28,427 bases of DNA, from positions 129,969-158,395 of the forward strand of contig KN883359.1 of assembly GCA_000934455.1 (NCBI GenBank), written 5' to 3'. Position numbers and translations under genes: made by a program. The notes below the pieces were generated by a model. It was not told the origin of the DNA. It was given only the letters and a program-made list of their open reading frames with translations, and did not search any database. Within the stretch, counting starts at the first letter, position 1; every line of letters starts with the position of its first letter. This document shows positions 1-9,952 of this stretch, one piece after another. Source of the DNA: Apostichopus parvimensis (taxonomy: Eukaryota > Echinodermata > Holothuroidea > Aspidochirotida > Stichopodidae).

Positions 1-436
1 TGCAGCTCATCTGACAAATCTGAACGTTATTGTTTTTTTTTTTCAAAGGCTACATTGTTGCACAATAATTTGCTCGATGTGCTATGCTAAATCTGCCGAA
101 GTAGCTGCAAGGGTTCAGAAACTTAGAAGAAATTTGTTTTTTTTTTAACAGTTTTTGACAGTTTTGAATGCCAAATTGCTTGGTCTTCATAACTTTTTGA
201 AAATCTGTGTGGTCATATAAAATTACATCTGACAACAATTGAATATTAATGTTTGTTAAAGGAGACTACATTGTGGCACAAACAAAGAGCTAGATATTTA
301 ATGCTAGATACGCTCAAAACTGCTACAAGGGTTCAAAACTAAGAAGAGACTTGGAGACAAAATGTAACGGTTTTTTTGAATGTCTAAATTTCTTTGGTAT
401 TCATAATTTTAGGAAAACCTCCCTGGTCATAATTTA
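1..436. repeat. Diverged tandem duplication, about 215-bp unit
   Basis: Two diverged direct copies lie head to tail: about 8-225 and 226-436. Both begin with CATCTGACAA. Both then carry a T-rich stretch, ACTACATTG or GCTACATTG, GCACAA, GCTACAAGGGTTCA (GCTGCAAGGGTTCA in copy 1), an AGAAG block, a T run, TTTGAATG and TGGTCATA before the next unit. A third CATC occurs at 437, but similarity then fades. The array is truncated by the window start, so the true copy number is unknown. No coding potential is visible. Confidence 0.6.
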
Positions 437-557
437 CATCAGTGATTTACACGGTGACAAAAACTGAGCAACGCCCAGTCTTCACAGGATGTTTGTTAAT
501 ATCGGTCAAGTCATCTTTCTGTTTGCTTGATCCTGTAAATATACATTTTTTGTCTTC

Positions 558-925
558 TTAAAGGCATTGAAGACTCGCCCCATACCAGGTGCGGCCATCT
601 GAAAAAGTTAACTTTCTGTTGCTTGCAAGTGACGTTTTGTTCGTGTCACTACAAAATGCAGACAGTAATGAAACGTGACACCTTGTTATCTTTAGCTGGA
701 CCTGAGATGTCCATCACTGTATCGTTTATACACTGTGGTGTGGGTATTGACCACAGCTGTATGTACTGACTGTACACTAGTGTCTAATTACCGACGGTAG
801 CAAGCTGTGTGTGTATTTTCTGGGTTCGAAGGTGGTGTCTAACACTTCTGTTACACCTCATTCGAAACTAGGTCAGATTACCGGCATTAGACGTTTCGTT
901 TTGCGCGAGTCTTCACACCCTTTAA
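558..925 (+). mobile_element. MITE copy 1, TTAA-flanked non-autonomous DNA transposon
   Basis: The 368-bp element is bounded by TTAA on both sides (558-561 and 922-925). Its terminal inverted repeats of about 24 bp read TTAAAGGcaTTGAAGACTCG at the left. At the right, on the opposite strand, they read TTAAAGGgtGTGAAGACTCG. A second copy in the opposite orientation at 23142-23500 matches along its whole length, which confirms the boundaries. It has no ORF of note, so it would depend on a transposase supplied in trans. TTAA target duplication is typical of piggyBac-type elements; that superfamily assignment is inference from the target site only. Confidence 0.85.
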
Positions 926-2699
926 AGTCTTCCTTTCTTGATTTGTAACTTGCCTATATCCTCTTTTCCTGCTATAATCTACATCAGTATTACAAGATCT
1001 GTCCATTTATCCTCAAAGTTTGTACTACCTAGTTATAGAAATAATGATAGAACGGTCATCATATATACAAGATAATACTAAAACAATAGCTCAGCAGAAC
1101 CAGACAATTACGTGCAATATGTAACGTAATAAATTGAAGATTTTTCTTTCGTGGTTATAATGTTCCTCCCGTCAGCATAACTTTAAGACTGGACTGCATA
1201 AACCAAGATGATGGGTAATGGGAGACCAAGGAAGAAGAAGAGGAGGATTTGGTTGGCTGAAGTTAATTGTTTAACAACTTTCTGCATCTTTAAATCTTAA
1301 AAAAGAGACCACGTCCTCATCGCATGTTGTATTGTCAAGATACAACTTTTTAATATTTTTTGCAAAATTTTATGAATGTGTCTGAAAAATAGCTGAGTTA
1401 GTGATACTATACAGTGGCAATGTTTGCTCTTTCTCTATGATTCACTAATCAGTGATCCACTGATGAAAAATAAGTATTCTTATAAACAAAAGCTGCACAT
1501 TGAGAGACATTCAAATTGCAGAGAACATGCATTGACAATTATTAACGGTTGGTTTGATCGAACGCTGGAGTTGCTTTTCAAATGATGTCGAAGAGTTCAA
1601 TCTAACAATTTGATTGACTTTCACATATATTTATCACATATATATCAAACATAATTTGTAATCAACATCGTACCACCCGTTGCTGCTTCACTGATTGCAG
1701 TTTAATGCATTGGTTAAGAGAGGTGGGATGACTTTTAATATATGGTAATACTATATGGCAGTAGATGCCAGCCTTTCTGCGCAAAGTGACGTATTTGTTG
1801 CAAAAACTTTTCAAGATTCCTTCCTGTGATTATTTTTTTTTGAGGTGTAAATGATCTGTATCTATGATCTCAACTTTGAGCTGTTGTGCGTAGAGTGTTT
1901 GGTTAGGATGCAGGAAGGAAGGGTTAATGGGAAATATTAGAAAACAGCTCATAAACAGGATTCCCATCAACTCACAAGTTGAACCAATGTCGTCATACTT
2001 GGTAGATAGATGCCCCGCCATGATTGAAATTGGTAGAGGTTAATAGGTGTCATAGTTTGAGTACAGGTCTTTTAATAAAATGTATATATATAATATAACT
2101 CCATAATTGAAGCTACAATAAATCTGTCGATTCTCCAAATGGCATGATTTATTTTTGGGTGAACATAGTTGGGTCAAATTCAGTTCAGTTTTTCGTGAAG
2201 TTGCTCTATAAGTCTTTCACAGAACTGTACAATACCAGGAAAGAAACATTTATGGCATACCACACTCTGACTATGTTTAGGCATCGTAACCACCAGGGTT
2301 TTGGTTTCTGGTTATTCTGATCATTTCATTGATTTCTATAATGATAGTATGTGTTAATATTAGGGGTGACTCATATGTTACTATTATAAGCAGATCTCGT
2401 CACTGCTAACTTCCTGCAAGACACCTTTCTGTATGTGATAACGACTACCTTCTGATCCGCAACAATGGCACATGTCAGCATTTTGTCGTCCAACTTTACA
2501 CAAGCCTGTCAAATACAATACTGTCTGTATTGTTCCTGCAAAAGTCCTGACGATTTCTCAAAAAAATTGTCAGAATTTCTTTTTCATTGTTCTGTTTTTG
2601 GGGCAACCCTTTTATAGTTATAACTTTTATGATTGTCTAATGTGACCCTCCTCAATGTCTCTGTGCTAATACCATCTACGTGGTTTGATGTTACACAGA
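926..2699. other. Gene-free A+T-rich interval
   Basis: I see no ORF or exon-like segment that I can support here. There are short AT-rich runs (for example near 1621-1650 and 2080-2095) and one purine-rich patch (1215-1255). Nothing resembles a promoter or an RNA gene. Confidence 0.5.
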
Positions 2700-3163
2700 A
2701 CCACATCAACCTGTTATGCTGTATTTGTACTGAATTTGGTGGAGTATGGTATATCAACCTGTTGTGCTGTATTTGTACTGAATTTGGTGCAGTACGGTAT
2801 ATCAACCTGTTGTGCTGTATTTGTACTGAATTTGGTGCAGTACGGTATATCAACCTGTTGTGCTGTATTTGTACTGAATTTGGTGGAGTATGGTATATCA
2901 ACCTGTTGTGCTGTATATGTACTGAATTTAGTGGAGTAGGGTATATCAACCTGTTGTGCTGTATATGTACTGAATTTGGTGGAGTATGGTATATCAACCT
3001 GTTATGTTGTATTTGTACTGAATTTGGTGCAGTACGGTATATGTATTTGTACTGAATTTGGTGGAGTATGGTATATCAACATGTTGTGCTGTATTTGTAC
3101 TGAATTTGGTGCAGTACGGTATATCAACCTGTTGTGTTGAATTTGTACTGAATTTGGTGCAGT
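2700..3163. repeat. 48-bp minisatellite, about 9-10 copies
   Basis: The unit TATATCAACCTGTTGTGCTG + TATTTGTACTGAATTTGGTG + GAGTATGG is repeated with a period of 48 bp. Two main variants differ at GGAGTATGG versus GCAGTACGG. One unit near 3040-3070 is shortened to about two thirds. Because 48 is a multiple of three, ORFs stay open through the array on both strands, with a 16-residue translated period on the plus strand. These ORFs are by-products of the repeat: there is no supporting splice or start context, and both strands are equally open. Confidence 0.93.
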
Positions 3164-3522
3164 TAATCTAGTGGTACCATACTCCAATCTTCATAAGGAA
3201 AGATTGTACCTGAAAAAAAGAAAATACATCTGTTAGTCTGAGAGTAGATCGACTTGTGTTTGGTTTGTGTGCCCAGGCTCAATCTTGTGTGAGTTTTCTT
3301 AAATGAAAAAGTACCTGAGCACTATGTGAAGTCTGACCCATGAACAGTGAAAGCAGGCATGGATAGTTCGTAATTTTGTAATTGAAAACGATGCGCTATT
3401 TGATTGAATTTGAGGGACACCAATAGTTTTCTGACCTGAACTTAGCAGTTGATTAGTCACTTATGACACATTGTCAAAAGTTTGATGTTCAAATATCCCC
3501 TTGTTGGAATTAGAGGTACTAT
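3164..3522. other. Spacer between two tandem arrays
   Basis: This is unique-looking A+T-rich DNA separating the 48-bp and 29-bp arrays. I see no coding segment, RNA gene or transposon end. Confidence 0.5.
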
Positions 3523-4270
3523 GCACTATCCACTTATGTGTGAGAACTATAGTACACTGACTACACTAATGTGTGAGTACTACACTGCACTACACTTATG
3601 TGTGATTACTACTCTAATGTGTGGGTACTACACTGTACTACACCAATGTGTGGGTACTACACTGTACTACACTAATGTGCGAGTAATACACTGTACTACA
3701 CTAATGTGCGAGTAATACACTGTACTACACTAATGTGTGAGTACTACACTGTACTGCACTTATATGTGAGTACTACACTGTACTACACTTATATGTGAGT
3801 ACTACACTACTACACTAACGTGTGAGTACTACACTGTACTATACTTATGTGTGAGTACTACACTGTACTACACTAATGTGTGAGTACTACACTGTACTAC
3901 ACTAATTTTATGATTAATACACTGTACTAAACTAATGTGTAAGTACTACACTGTACTACACTAATGTGCGAGTACTACACTGTACTACACTAATGTGTGA
4001 TTACTACACTGACTACACTAATGTGTGAGTACTACACTGTACTACACTAATGTGTGGGTACTACACTAATGTGTGAGTACTAGTACACTGTACTGCACTA
4101 ATGTGTGAGTACTACACTGTACTACACTAATGTGTGAGTAATACACTGTACTACACTAATGTGTGTTTACTACACTGTACTACACTAATGTGTGAGTACT
4201 ACACTGTACTACACTAATGTGTGAGTACTACACTGTACTACACTAATGTGTGAGTACTACACTGTACTAT
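3523..4270. repeat. 29-bp satellite-like array, about 25 units
   Basis: The consensus unit is GTACTACACT + GTACTACACT + AATGTGTGA, a decamer doublet followed by a nonamer. The array is irregular at its left end (units missing one decamer, TTATATGTG or TTATGTGTG variants) and very regular at its right end (4150-4265), where successive 29-bp units are almost identical. That suggests recent expansion from the right side. It ends just before a T11 run at about 4297-4307. The plus-strand ORF inside it is a repeat artefact. Confidence 0.93.
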
Positions 4271-5421
4271 AAAGTGTTGGAACTGTGTGACAAATTTTTT
4301 TTTTTTTGTCCCTGTAGAGTCCCTTTAATATTGGGAAAGTTATGGCATTAAGCAATGTTTACTGGTTCAACCCATCCCATTCTTGCTCAACTTTTTGAAG
4401 TTTCCTTGTGACAGATCCCACATCTTTTTGTTCCGTGTAACTTTTCATTTTCTAATCTTTACCCGGACTGATCCTTGTCAAACTTCCTTGTTTACATTTC
4501 TTATGATTCGTGATGTCATTGTTTGGTCAAAGACAATATATCTGGTCGAATATTTCCTGCCTAAGCTATGGAAAACTTTATTTATTTTGTTAACATACAT
4601 GACTTGCATGGTTTGCAGTGTTTTGACGGTGTTGGGAAATTCTGCCTAATTTGTACACTGTACTTACGGTTGGCTAATGAGTCACTTTTCTGATTCAACT
4701 TTCCAATTTTCCGAGTGGGTTGACTGCAGGGATGCATCCATGTTACCAGCAGTTGTACATACGTACCACTGCTTCACAATGTTTAAATCCTCCATACGTA
4801 GTAGTGATAATAATGATATCAGATATTATATGTTTCTGTGTGTGATGTATCAAAATATCAGTGTGACACATTTGAAGTTTTTATTTATTATTATTTTTTT
4901 CTTTTATATAATTTTTATTTGTACTATACAGAGTTACTCTTGTTCAGCTGATAAAAGAATAACAAAATTTCCAAACTTGATATGAATTTTTTCATTGTCT
5001 CTCATTGTCTTTGAAGTTATTGTATGAGCAAAGTCTGTTACGAATTCATACTAATAAACCACAGGGCCAATTTATAATTATAATTATTGCTGTCACGTCA
5101 CTCCACTGATTCCCCTCATACCCCCCCCCCATGGCCATGGGTAGACCTGAGGGTGGGAAGGATAGATGATGGTAGGGTTGCTTTGGAACAATAATTCCAC
5201 TCAAGGTGTTCAACAATAACATGACATCTAACTACGATGGGTGCACATCGAAAAAAATCATTTATAAGACATGGGTTTTCTTCATTTTACAAAAATGATC
5301 CGTTATATTAAAATTCCCTCCTAATTTCTCTCGTCTCCTTGCCAATCCTTTTTCGTTATTATTTCTGTATCTATTTGATCCACTCATGGTGAGGTGGGGG
5401 CTGTGACAGTTTTGGGGCACG

Positions 5422-5436
5422 CCCCCCCCCCCCCCC
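5422..5436. repeat. Poly-C run, 15 bp
   Basis: This is one of many G/C homopolymers in the window. Others are at 5121-5130, 15343-15355, 17424-17441 (18 G) and 24528-24542. Most are next to T runs or transposon-end motifs. Confidence 0.9.
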
Positions 5437-5461
5437 GGACATCGTAGCTACGCCCCTGCCC
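5437..5461 (-). repeat. Transposon-end-like motif next to poly-C
   Basis: Read on the minus strand this is GGGCAGGGGCGTAGCTACGA. It matches the CAGKGGCGTAGC-type ends seen at 15476, 15627 and 22257. It directly abuts the C15 run at 5422-5436. It is probably one end of a short DNA transposon or MITE; I could not identify the partner end. Confidence 0.4.
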
Positions 5462-6213
5462 ACGGTCTCCCAGTTCCATGGACAAATCACCCAGTTTTAT
5501 CAAATGCGTGATTCTCTGGTACCCATTGAATGTAGTCTGAAAATAATTCCCAAATTGCGGAACTAGTAGTTTGGTGTGAAGAAGACTAAAATAGTACATT
5601 ACTACGATATCAACGCTACTGTCAATGAGCGCGACAGTGTAGTATTACCCAGCGGTAACTTGTGATCGAGCTCAGTGCGTATGTACTGATAGCTCAGTAT
5701 AACTGTAATAATGTACCGTATGACAAGCACTTCTCATAGCCATAGATATAATATTGTTAGTAGCTGCTGGCATCACGTTTCAAACGTTATTGCACCTACC
5801 ACCCTGTTCTATAAGTTATACATTGCTATAAAACTTTCGTTTGCAAAATCCCTATTTTCCCCTGAATCTCCCGATGTTTTCGGCGTAAAAAAACGTTAAA
5901 TCTCCCCTGTTTTCGTGACAACAGGTTCGCAGGTCTGTTTGAAGATTTGAGAAACTATAACACTGCGTCGGCATTATACTTTGTCTCATGACTTGAATGT
6001 TTATTAACGCTGAAAATTCTTTTAAAATGCGCCACATATTGAAATTTATATTTAGTGCTTTAACTCAACCCCTCTTTGCACGCTATACCTCACACCCTGC
6101 ATATGCCAGGCTCTCTATAGTAGATCACGGTTCAACTAAACTTTCACTGTTTCGATTGTTGCTTCTGATATGTTAAGAACAGATGGACGTAGTTCAAAGA
6201 CCGAAAAACAAAG

Positions 6214-6356
6214 TTAAAGGTATGTTGTATTGGCCCCAAATATGCTAGATATTCAAATATGGTCACCTTTCGTCAAAATTCTTAAACTGTTTGTATTACA
6301 ACCTTCGTGGAAATTTTCCTCACTGGGATATTCAGTCATCTCGCGTGTTCCTTTAA
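6214..6356. mobile_element. Possible small TTAA-bounded MITE
   Basis: The segment starts TTAAAGG and ends CCTTTAA, the same heptamer that bounds the 558-925 and 23142-23500 elements. Beyond the heptamer its ends do not match each other well, and no second copy is present in the window. This is a weak call. Confidence 0.25.
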
Positions 6357-6715
6357 AAATGTCTGAGAACAATTTGGAGAGTAAAGACCTCCAGGACTGA
6401 AAGTACATTTTGAAAACTTCTAGCAATTATAGCGTGCTATAAATTGGGGCGTATACAGACTACTTGAAAACACTTGAAAACACTGCCCTGGTGCTCTTAA
6501 CTAGACAAGGGTTTCTTCCAATATAATATCTTTGTATAGAGTGTACAAAGCCTCTATGTTTATCAGTACCGAGATAGAGAAGAAAATACTTCACAACGTG
6601 ATATGCCTATACTTATTTCTTTTTACAATATGGAAACTTTAGAAAGTCATTATAGGTAATACTTTTAACAATGAAACTTATCTAGATATGAATACCCAAG
6701 TGTTTTTAAATTTAA

Positions 6716-6810
6716 AAAAATTATACTCAAAACATTTGAGCTGTTACGAAATTTGACTTAGGTGACAAACTGGTACTAATGTCAGCTCAAATATTTTGAG
6801 TATAATTTTT
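6716..6810. repeat. Inverted repeat with 28-bp arms
   Basis: Arms 6716-6743 and 6783-6810 are reverse complements with a single mismatch (core ATTATACTCAAAA...TTTGAGCTG) around a 39-nt loop. The near-perfect arms suggest a young foldback or MITE relic rather than chance. No ORF is inside. Confidence 0.75.
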
Positions 6811-7736
6811 GTTTGAAAATTTAAGAAAATTCGTGCTGGGTAGGAAAGACAAAATGGACACAATGTACTGTCTACTGTTTCATATATTCAAGTCTCAGAT
6901 ATAATAAAAATGTGGAATAAACACTGCGCGTCTCAAGGACGATGTACGACAAAAAATAGTAGACCCTACAGTAACCCTTAAACAATCATTTTAATATGCG
7001 GACCAAAAGTGCACCGAAATCATAGGAGGAGCAGTTATATATGATTTTTCCTTTATACGTTGACTGAGATTGTAAGCAAAACTGTAAAAAGTGAAGTGAA
7101 CCTTCACTTGAAGTAAGGTTAAGTATACTAAACTATAAATCCATGGTATTCAAACTTTTTTGGATGTTGAAATAAACTATACGTCTCACCAATTCATCAT
7201 CCTAGCTAGTGACTCTGCATTGACGGAAGTTGTGGCCTGGCCTAGCTGGGAAAGAGGGTGCATACATGAAGGAAGGTATCCCCTCCCCTTTGAGAAAATC
7301 TTGATATGATTAAGAGTGCTGAGCTGCAACTAACTGGTGTTATGTATTGCAATATTTGAAGTCATTTATGCTCCCACGTTTTTGCGCTACAAATATCGGC
7401 AAATTCTTTTGTTTTCATCCGATTTTTTTTTGGGTGACACGTGGCTCAAATTATGGGCGGTCGACCCTGCAAAATGCATTGGCCACCCTGAAACTAAATT
7501 GTCGCGATCTCATCGTGAAGACAAGGGCTGTAAAGAATGCAGATCCAGTCTTGTTTAACAAAGAAAGGGGACTGTGGGACTCCCCCTCCCCCCCCCCCTG
7601 TGGTCCCAGAAATGCCTTTATTTCTAACAACAAGACATGTTAATTATTAATTGCTGTAATATGGACATGAAACGAATCAAGAAATTAAAACTCCTCATAC
7701 CCCAATAAAGAGTAAATTAAGAAAATTATTTACAAA

Positions 7737-7796
7737 GACTCCGGAGCCTATTGAGGTTACAATCCAGAGGTTACTGATTCGATTCCCGTTCTAGCC
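7737..7796 (+). repeat. tRNA-like fragment, probable SINE relic
   Basis: The segment contains CCAGAGGTTACTGATTCGAT followed by TCCCG. This resembles a tRNA TPsiC arm (B box), with GATTCGATTCCCG at its core. No matching D arm is evident upstream. It is most likely a decayed tRNA-derived SINE head and not a functional tRNA. Confidence 0.35.
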
Positions 7797-8640
7797 TAAA
7801 ATGTCTTTGCTTTTTTCAATTGAATTTAAAATTCGTAATAACGAGTTCCAAACTTAAAGTTCTCTTGCATACAACATGGGGCCTATAGATATATCAAACG
7901 TCATACCCAGTTATGGGACAAATATGCACATACTTATGTGGCTTCTTTACTTAGTGACGCACTTGTTTGTCGGTTTGAACAGTGTGAAGATTCTGTTGCT
8001 GAGATAAAAGGTTCGTAACAGCGCATATGATACCGACACAATTAAGTACAATGAAGCGTGACATGTTATTTTACTTCAGTGCATGACAGTACCGTATACA
8101 GTGCGGCGGTACCGTGAGAAATGATTGTCTAAAATGGTTGATCTAAGCCTTGCCAATAATTCATTTAGGCCTACAAACTGAACTGGGGGCTAAGGCTCTT
8201 CTAGCCACTTTTATGATACTATATGTTGAGGATAATTTGCAGCTAGACATATCGTTTTGAGAGTAATGAAAACCATTAAAGAGTAGTGTATATAGGCTTA
8301 TTACACACATAGGCTAATTAATGTAAGACTATACTAGTGGAGAGTACATATGGGATACAGGTTAACACAACAAAACAACTTAAACACATACTCACAAAAT
8401 ATGTGTTAGTTTCTGGTATAAGTGTTAACTTAATAACTTCACGGATGTTTTATTCTCAAACGTCTTTTTACGTCAGAAAATCAATTTCAGCATTTAACTT
8501 ACAACACATCATAGTAAAGTCGCATATAATTGCAATCCTGCTGACTTAGTTGAGAATCTCAATAAACTTGCAGCTGTTTGCATGAGCAAGAAGAAACATT
8601 TCATAACGTTCGCAATTAACACTGCGATGTAATATTACCA

Positions 8641-8971
8641 GAGTGGGAAGAAAGACCCGACTTGATTGGGCTGAAATTTCACAAACGTTACATAACTTCA
8701 ACAAAGACAAAATTACAAAAATCCCTGGTCTATGGTGGTCCATGAATACAGCAACGGGATTTGCATCATTCACTGTGACAAAGCAGTTGATCTTGGAAGT
8801 ATCTAACGTAACAAATGAAACGCCACCATCTTGTAACTCGGTCCATGAAAGCTGCAAGTGGACGCTGAGACTCACTACATGTACTGACTTCAACTTCTCG
8901 ACATGGTTGCTACGTACGATCACCGTGGAGGACATTGTTCCCCTGGCAACGGTTCTGAACACGGGTTCTAC
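8641..8971 (+). CDS. Candidate orphan exon of an extracellular protein
   Basis: I do not recognise the protein. About 110 codons are open between a possible acceptor (TATTACCAG at 8632-8640) and a possible donor (G|GTTAGT at 8971/8972). The translation reads like real protein, not junk. It has three Trp (LDWAE, GLWWS) and later ones in KWTLR and STWLL. It has three cysteines in the second half and three N-x-S/T sequons (SNVTNET and FNFST). This would fit a secreted or ectodomain segment, possibly a beta-sandwich. A minus-strand ORF covers the same bases but ends and starts arbitrarily. No neighbouring exon was found, so it could be one exon of a long gene, a captured fragment or a pseudogene. 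The first ATG-like start is a GTG, which also favours an internal exon. Confidence 0.35.
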
Positions 8972-9952
8972 ATTTCCTGGTTAGTAAAGCAGAAACAGAA
9001 AGATTTAATGACATCTCTCCGAAACGACTCGTTTGCAACCCCCCCCCCCCCATCCCGAAAAACAATAACAGCAGAGGCACCAAACCAAAGAACTAAAATG
9101 AAAGGAATAAAAAACTGAACCATCACTATTTGTCTATATGATATAGATAACTGTCATGAAAAGAAAACAAAACAAGAAAGTAACAAGGTTTCAGAGGGCT
9201 AGTGGCATTACGACATCTAAATATAAAAGCAATGACCCGCCCTAAAGAGTACATGGGGCCCGTTTTGTTGTATAATTACGTTTATTATCAATACTATAGC
9301 CGCCCGGCCTTCGCCGGCCTATGTTGTGGGTAACTATAGGTTGTTTTTTCGGTACTTGTCACCAGGGTCCCTTCGGCTGTGGGTCCCGAGGTGGCCGCAC
9401 GGACCTATTTACTCAACTGCCTAGTAGGCCCATCTGCGATCATCATGACGTGGAACAAACAACACGGAACTCATGGTTTACCGTATGTATACTATGAGGA
9501 GGGGGGGGGGTGGAGGGGATTTATATGTGTAGCCTACCATTTGTGATTGGATACTTCAGCATAATACTAGTTGGACAATGCACATGTTTATCTTTACTTT
9601 CCCACATAATGTAATAGACCTTTATGCTTTTTTTGTTACGGGAAGTGCATCCGTAATTGTTTGCAGCAAGTGGACGGGGTATAACGTTCTACAGTGCAAC
9701 CCCTGCAGAACGAATGTATGCCTAACCCTGTTCTATACCACGTACTAACCAAATGATGTCTGTAGACTAATTACTAATCTTTCAAACTGTCAAATGCCTC
9801 AAAGAGATCATGTGTTTTGATTAAGGATCGAGCCATGCAGTCACAAAGTAGGGATTTAAAGTTTAATCAGTGGCAGACCATTTTTGGTCTAAAGCACATT
9901 TTGGGAGAATACAATATGGCCTTGAACTTCACAAAATTGATCACCAAAATGA
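8972..9952. other. Gene-free interval with GC-rich patch
   Basis: There is a C10 run near 9040 and a G10 run near 9501. A conspicuously GC-rich patch lies at about 9298-9440 (GCCCGGCCTTCGCCGGCC, then two GGGTCCC copies around CTTCGGCTGT). That patch differs sharply from the A+T-rich surroundings and may be part of a retroelement, but no protein domain supports this. Confidence 0.4.
9862..9867 (-). terminator. Possible ATTAAA polyadenylation signal for TRIM gene
   Basis: ATTAAA on the minus strand lies about 85 nt beyond the stop codon of the RING/B-box gene. No canonical AATAAA is closer. The motif is short and could be chance. Confidence 0.3.

Larger units (their letters stand above)
4271..8640. 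other. Long gene-free interval with transposon debris
   Basis: No gene is recognisable. Content seen: C10 and C15 runs (5121-5130, 5422-5436), a transposon-end-like motif (about 5440-5460), a TTAA-bounded segment (6214-6356), a stem-loop repeat (6716-6810) and a tRNA-like 3' half (about 7764-7795). Open frames here are short, begin arbitrarily and match no family I know. Confidence 0.5.

Noticed and set aside
2584..3187. Cys-rich repeat proteins on both strands
   Set aside because: They are translations of the 48-bp minisatellite, whose period is a multiple of three. Both strands are open for the same reason, and there is no start or splice support.
3482..3715. 77-residue plus-strand ORF
   Set aside because: It lies in the 29-bp array and is made of its repeat units.
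3523..4270. CRISPR-like array
   Set aside because: Units are contiguous with no unique spacers, and the surrounding genome is animal. It is a simple tandem repeat.
8546..8962. 138-residue minus-strand ORF
   Set aside because: It is antisense to the plus-strand candidate exon. The plus-strand translation has the better composition and splice-like borders, so this is probably a shadow.
9298..9440. rRNA or bacterial contaminant in the GC-rich patch
   Set aside because: It resembles no conserved rRNA segment that I know, has no ORF, and grades into A+T-rich flanks without a join.
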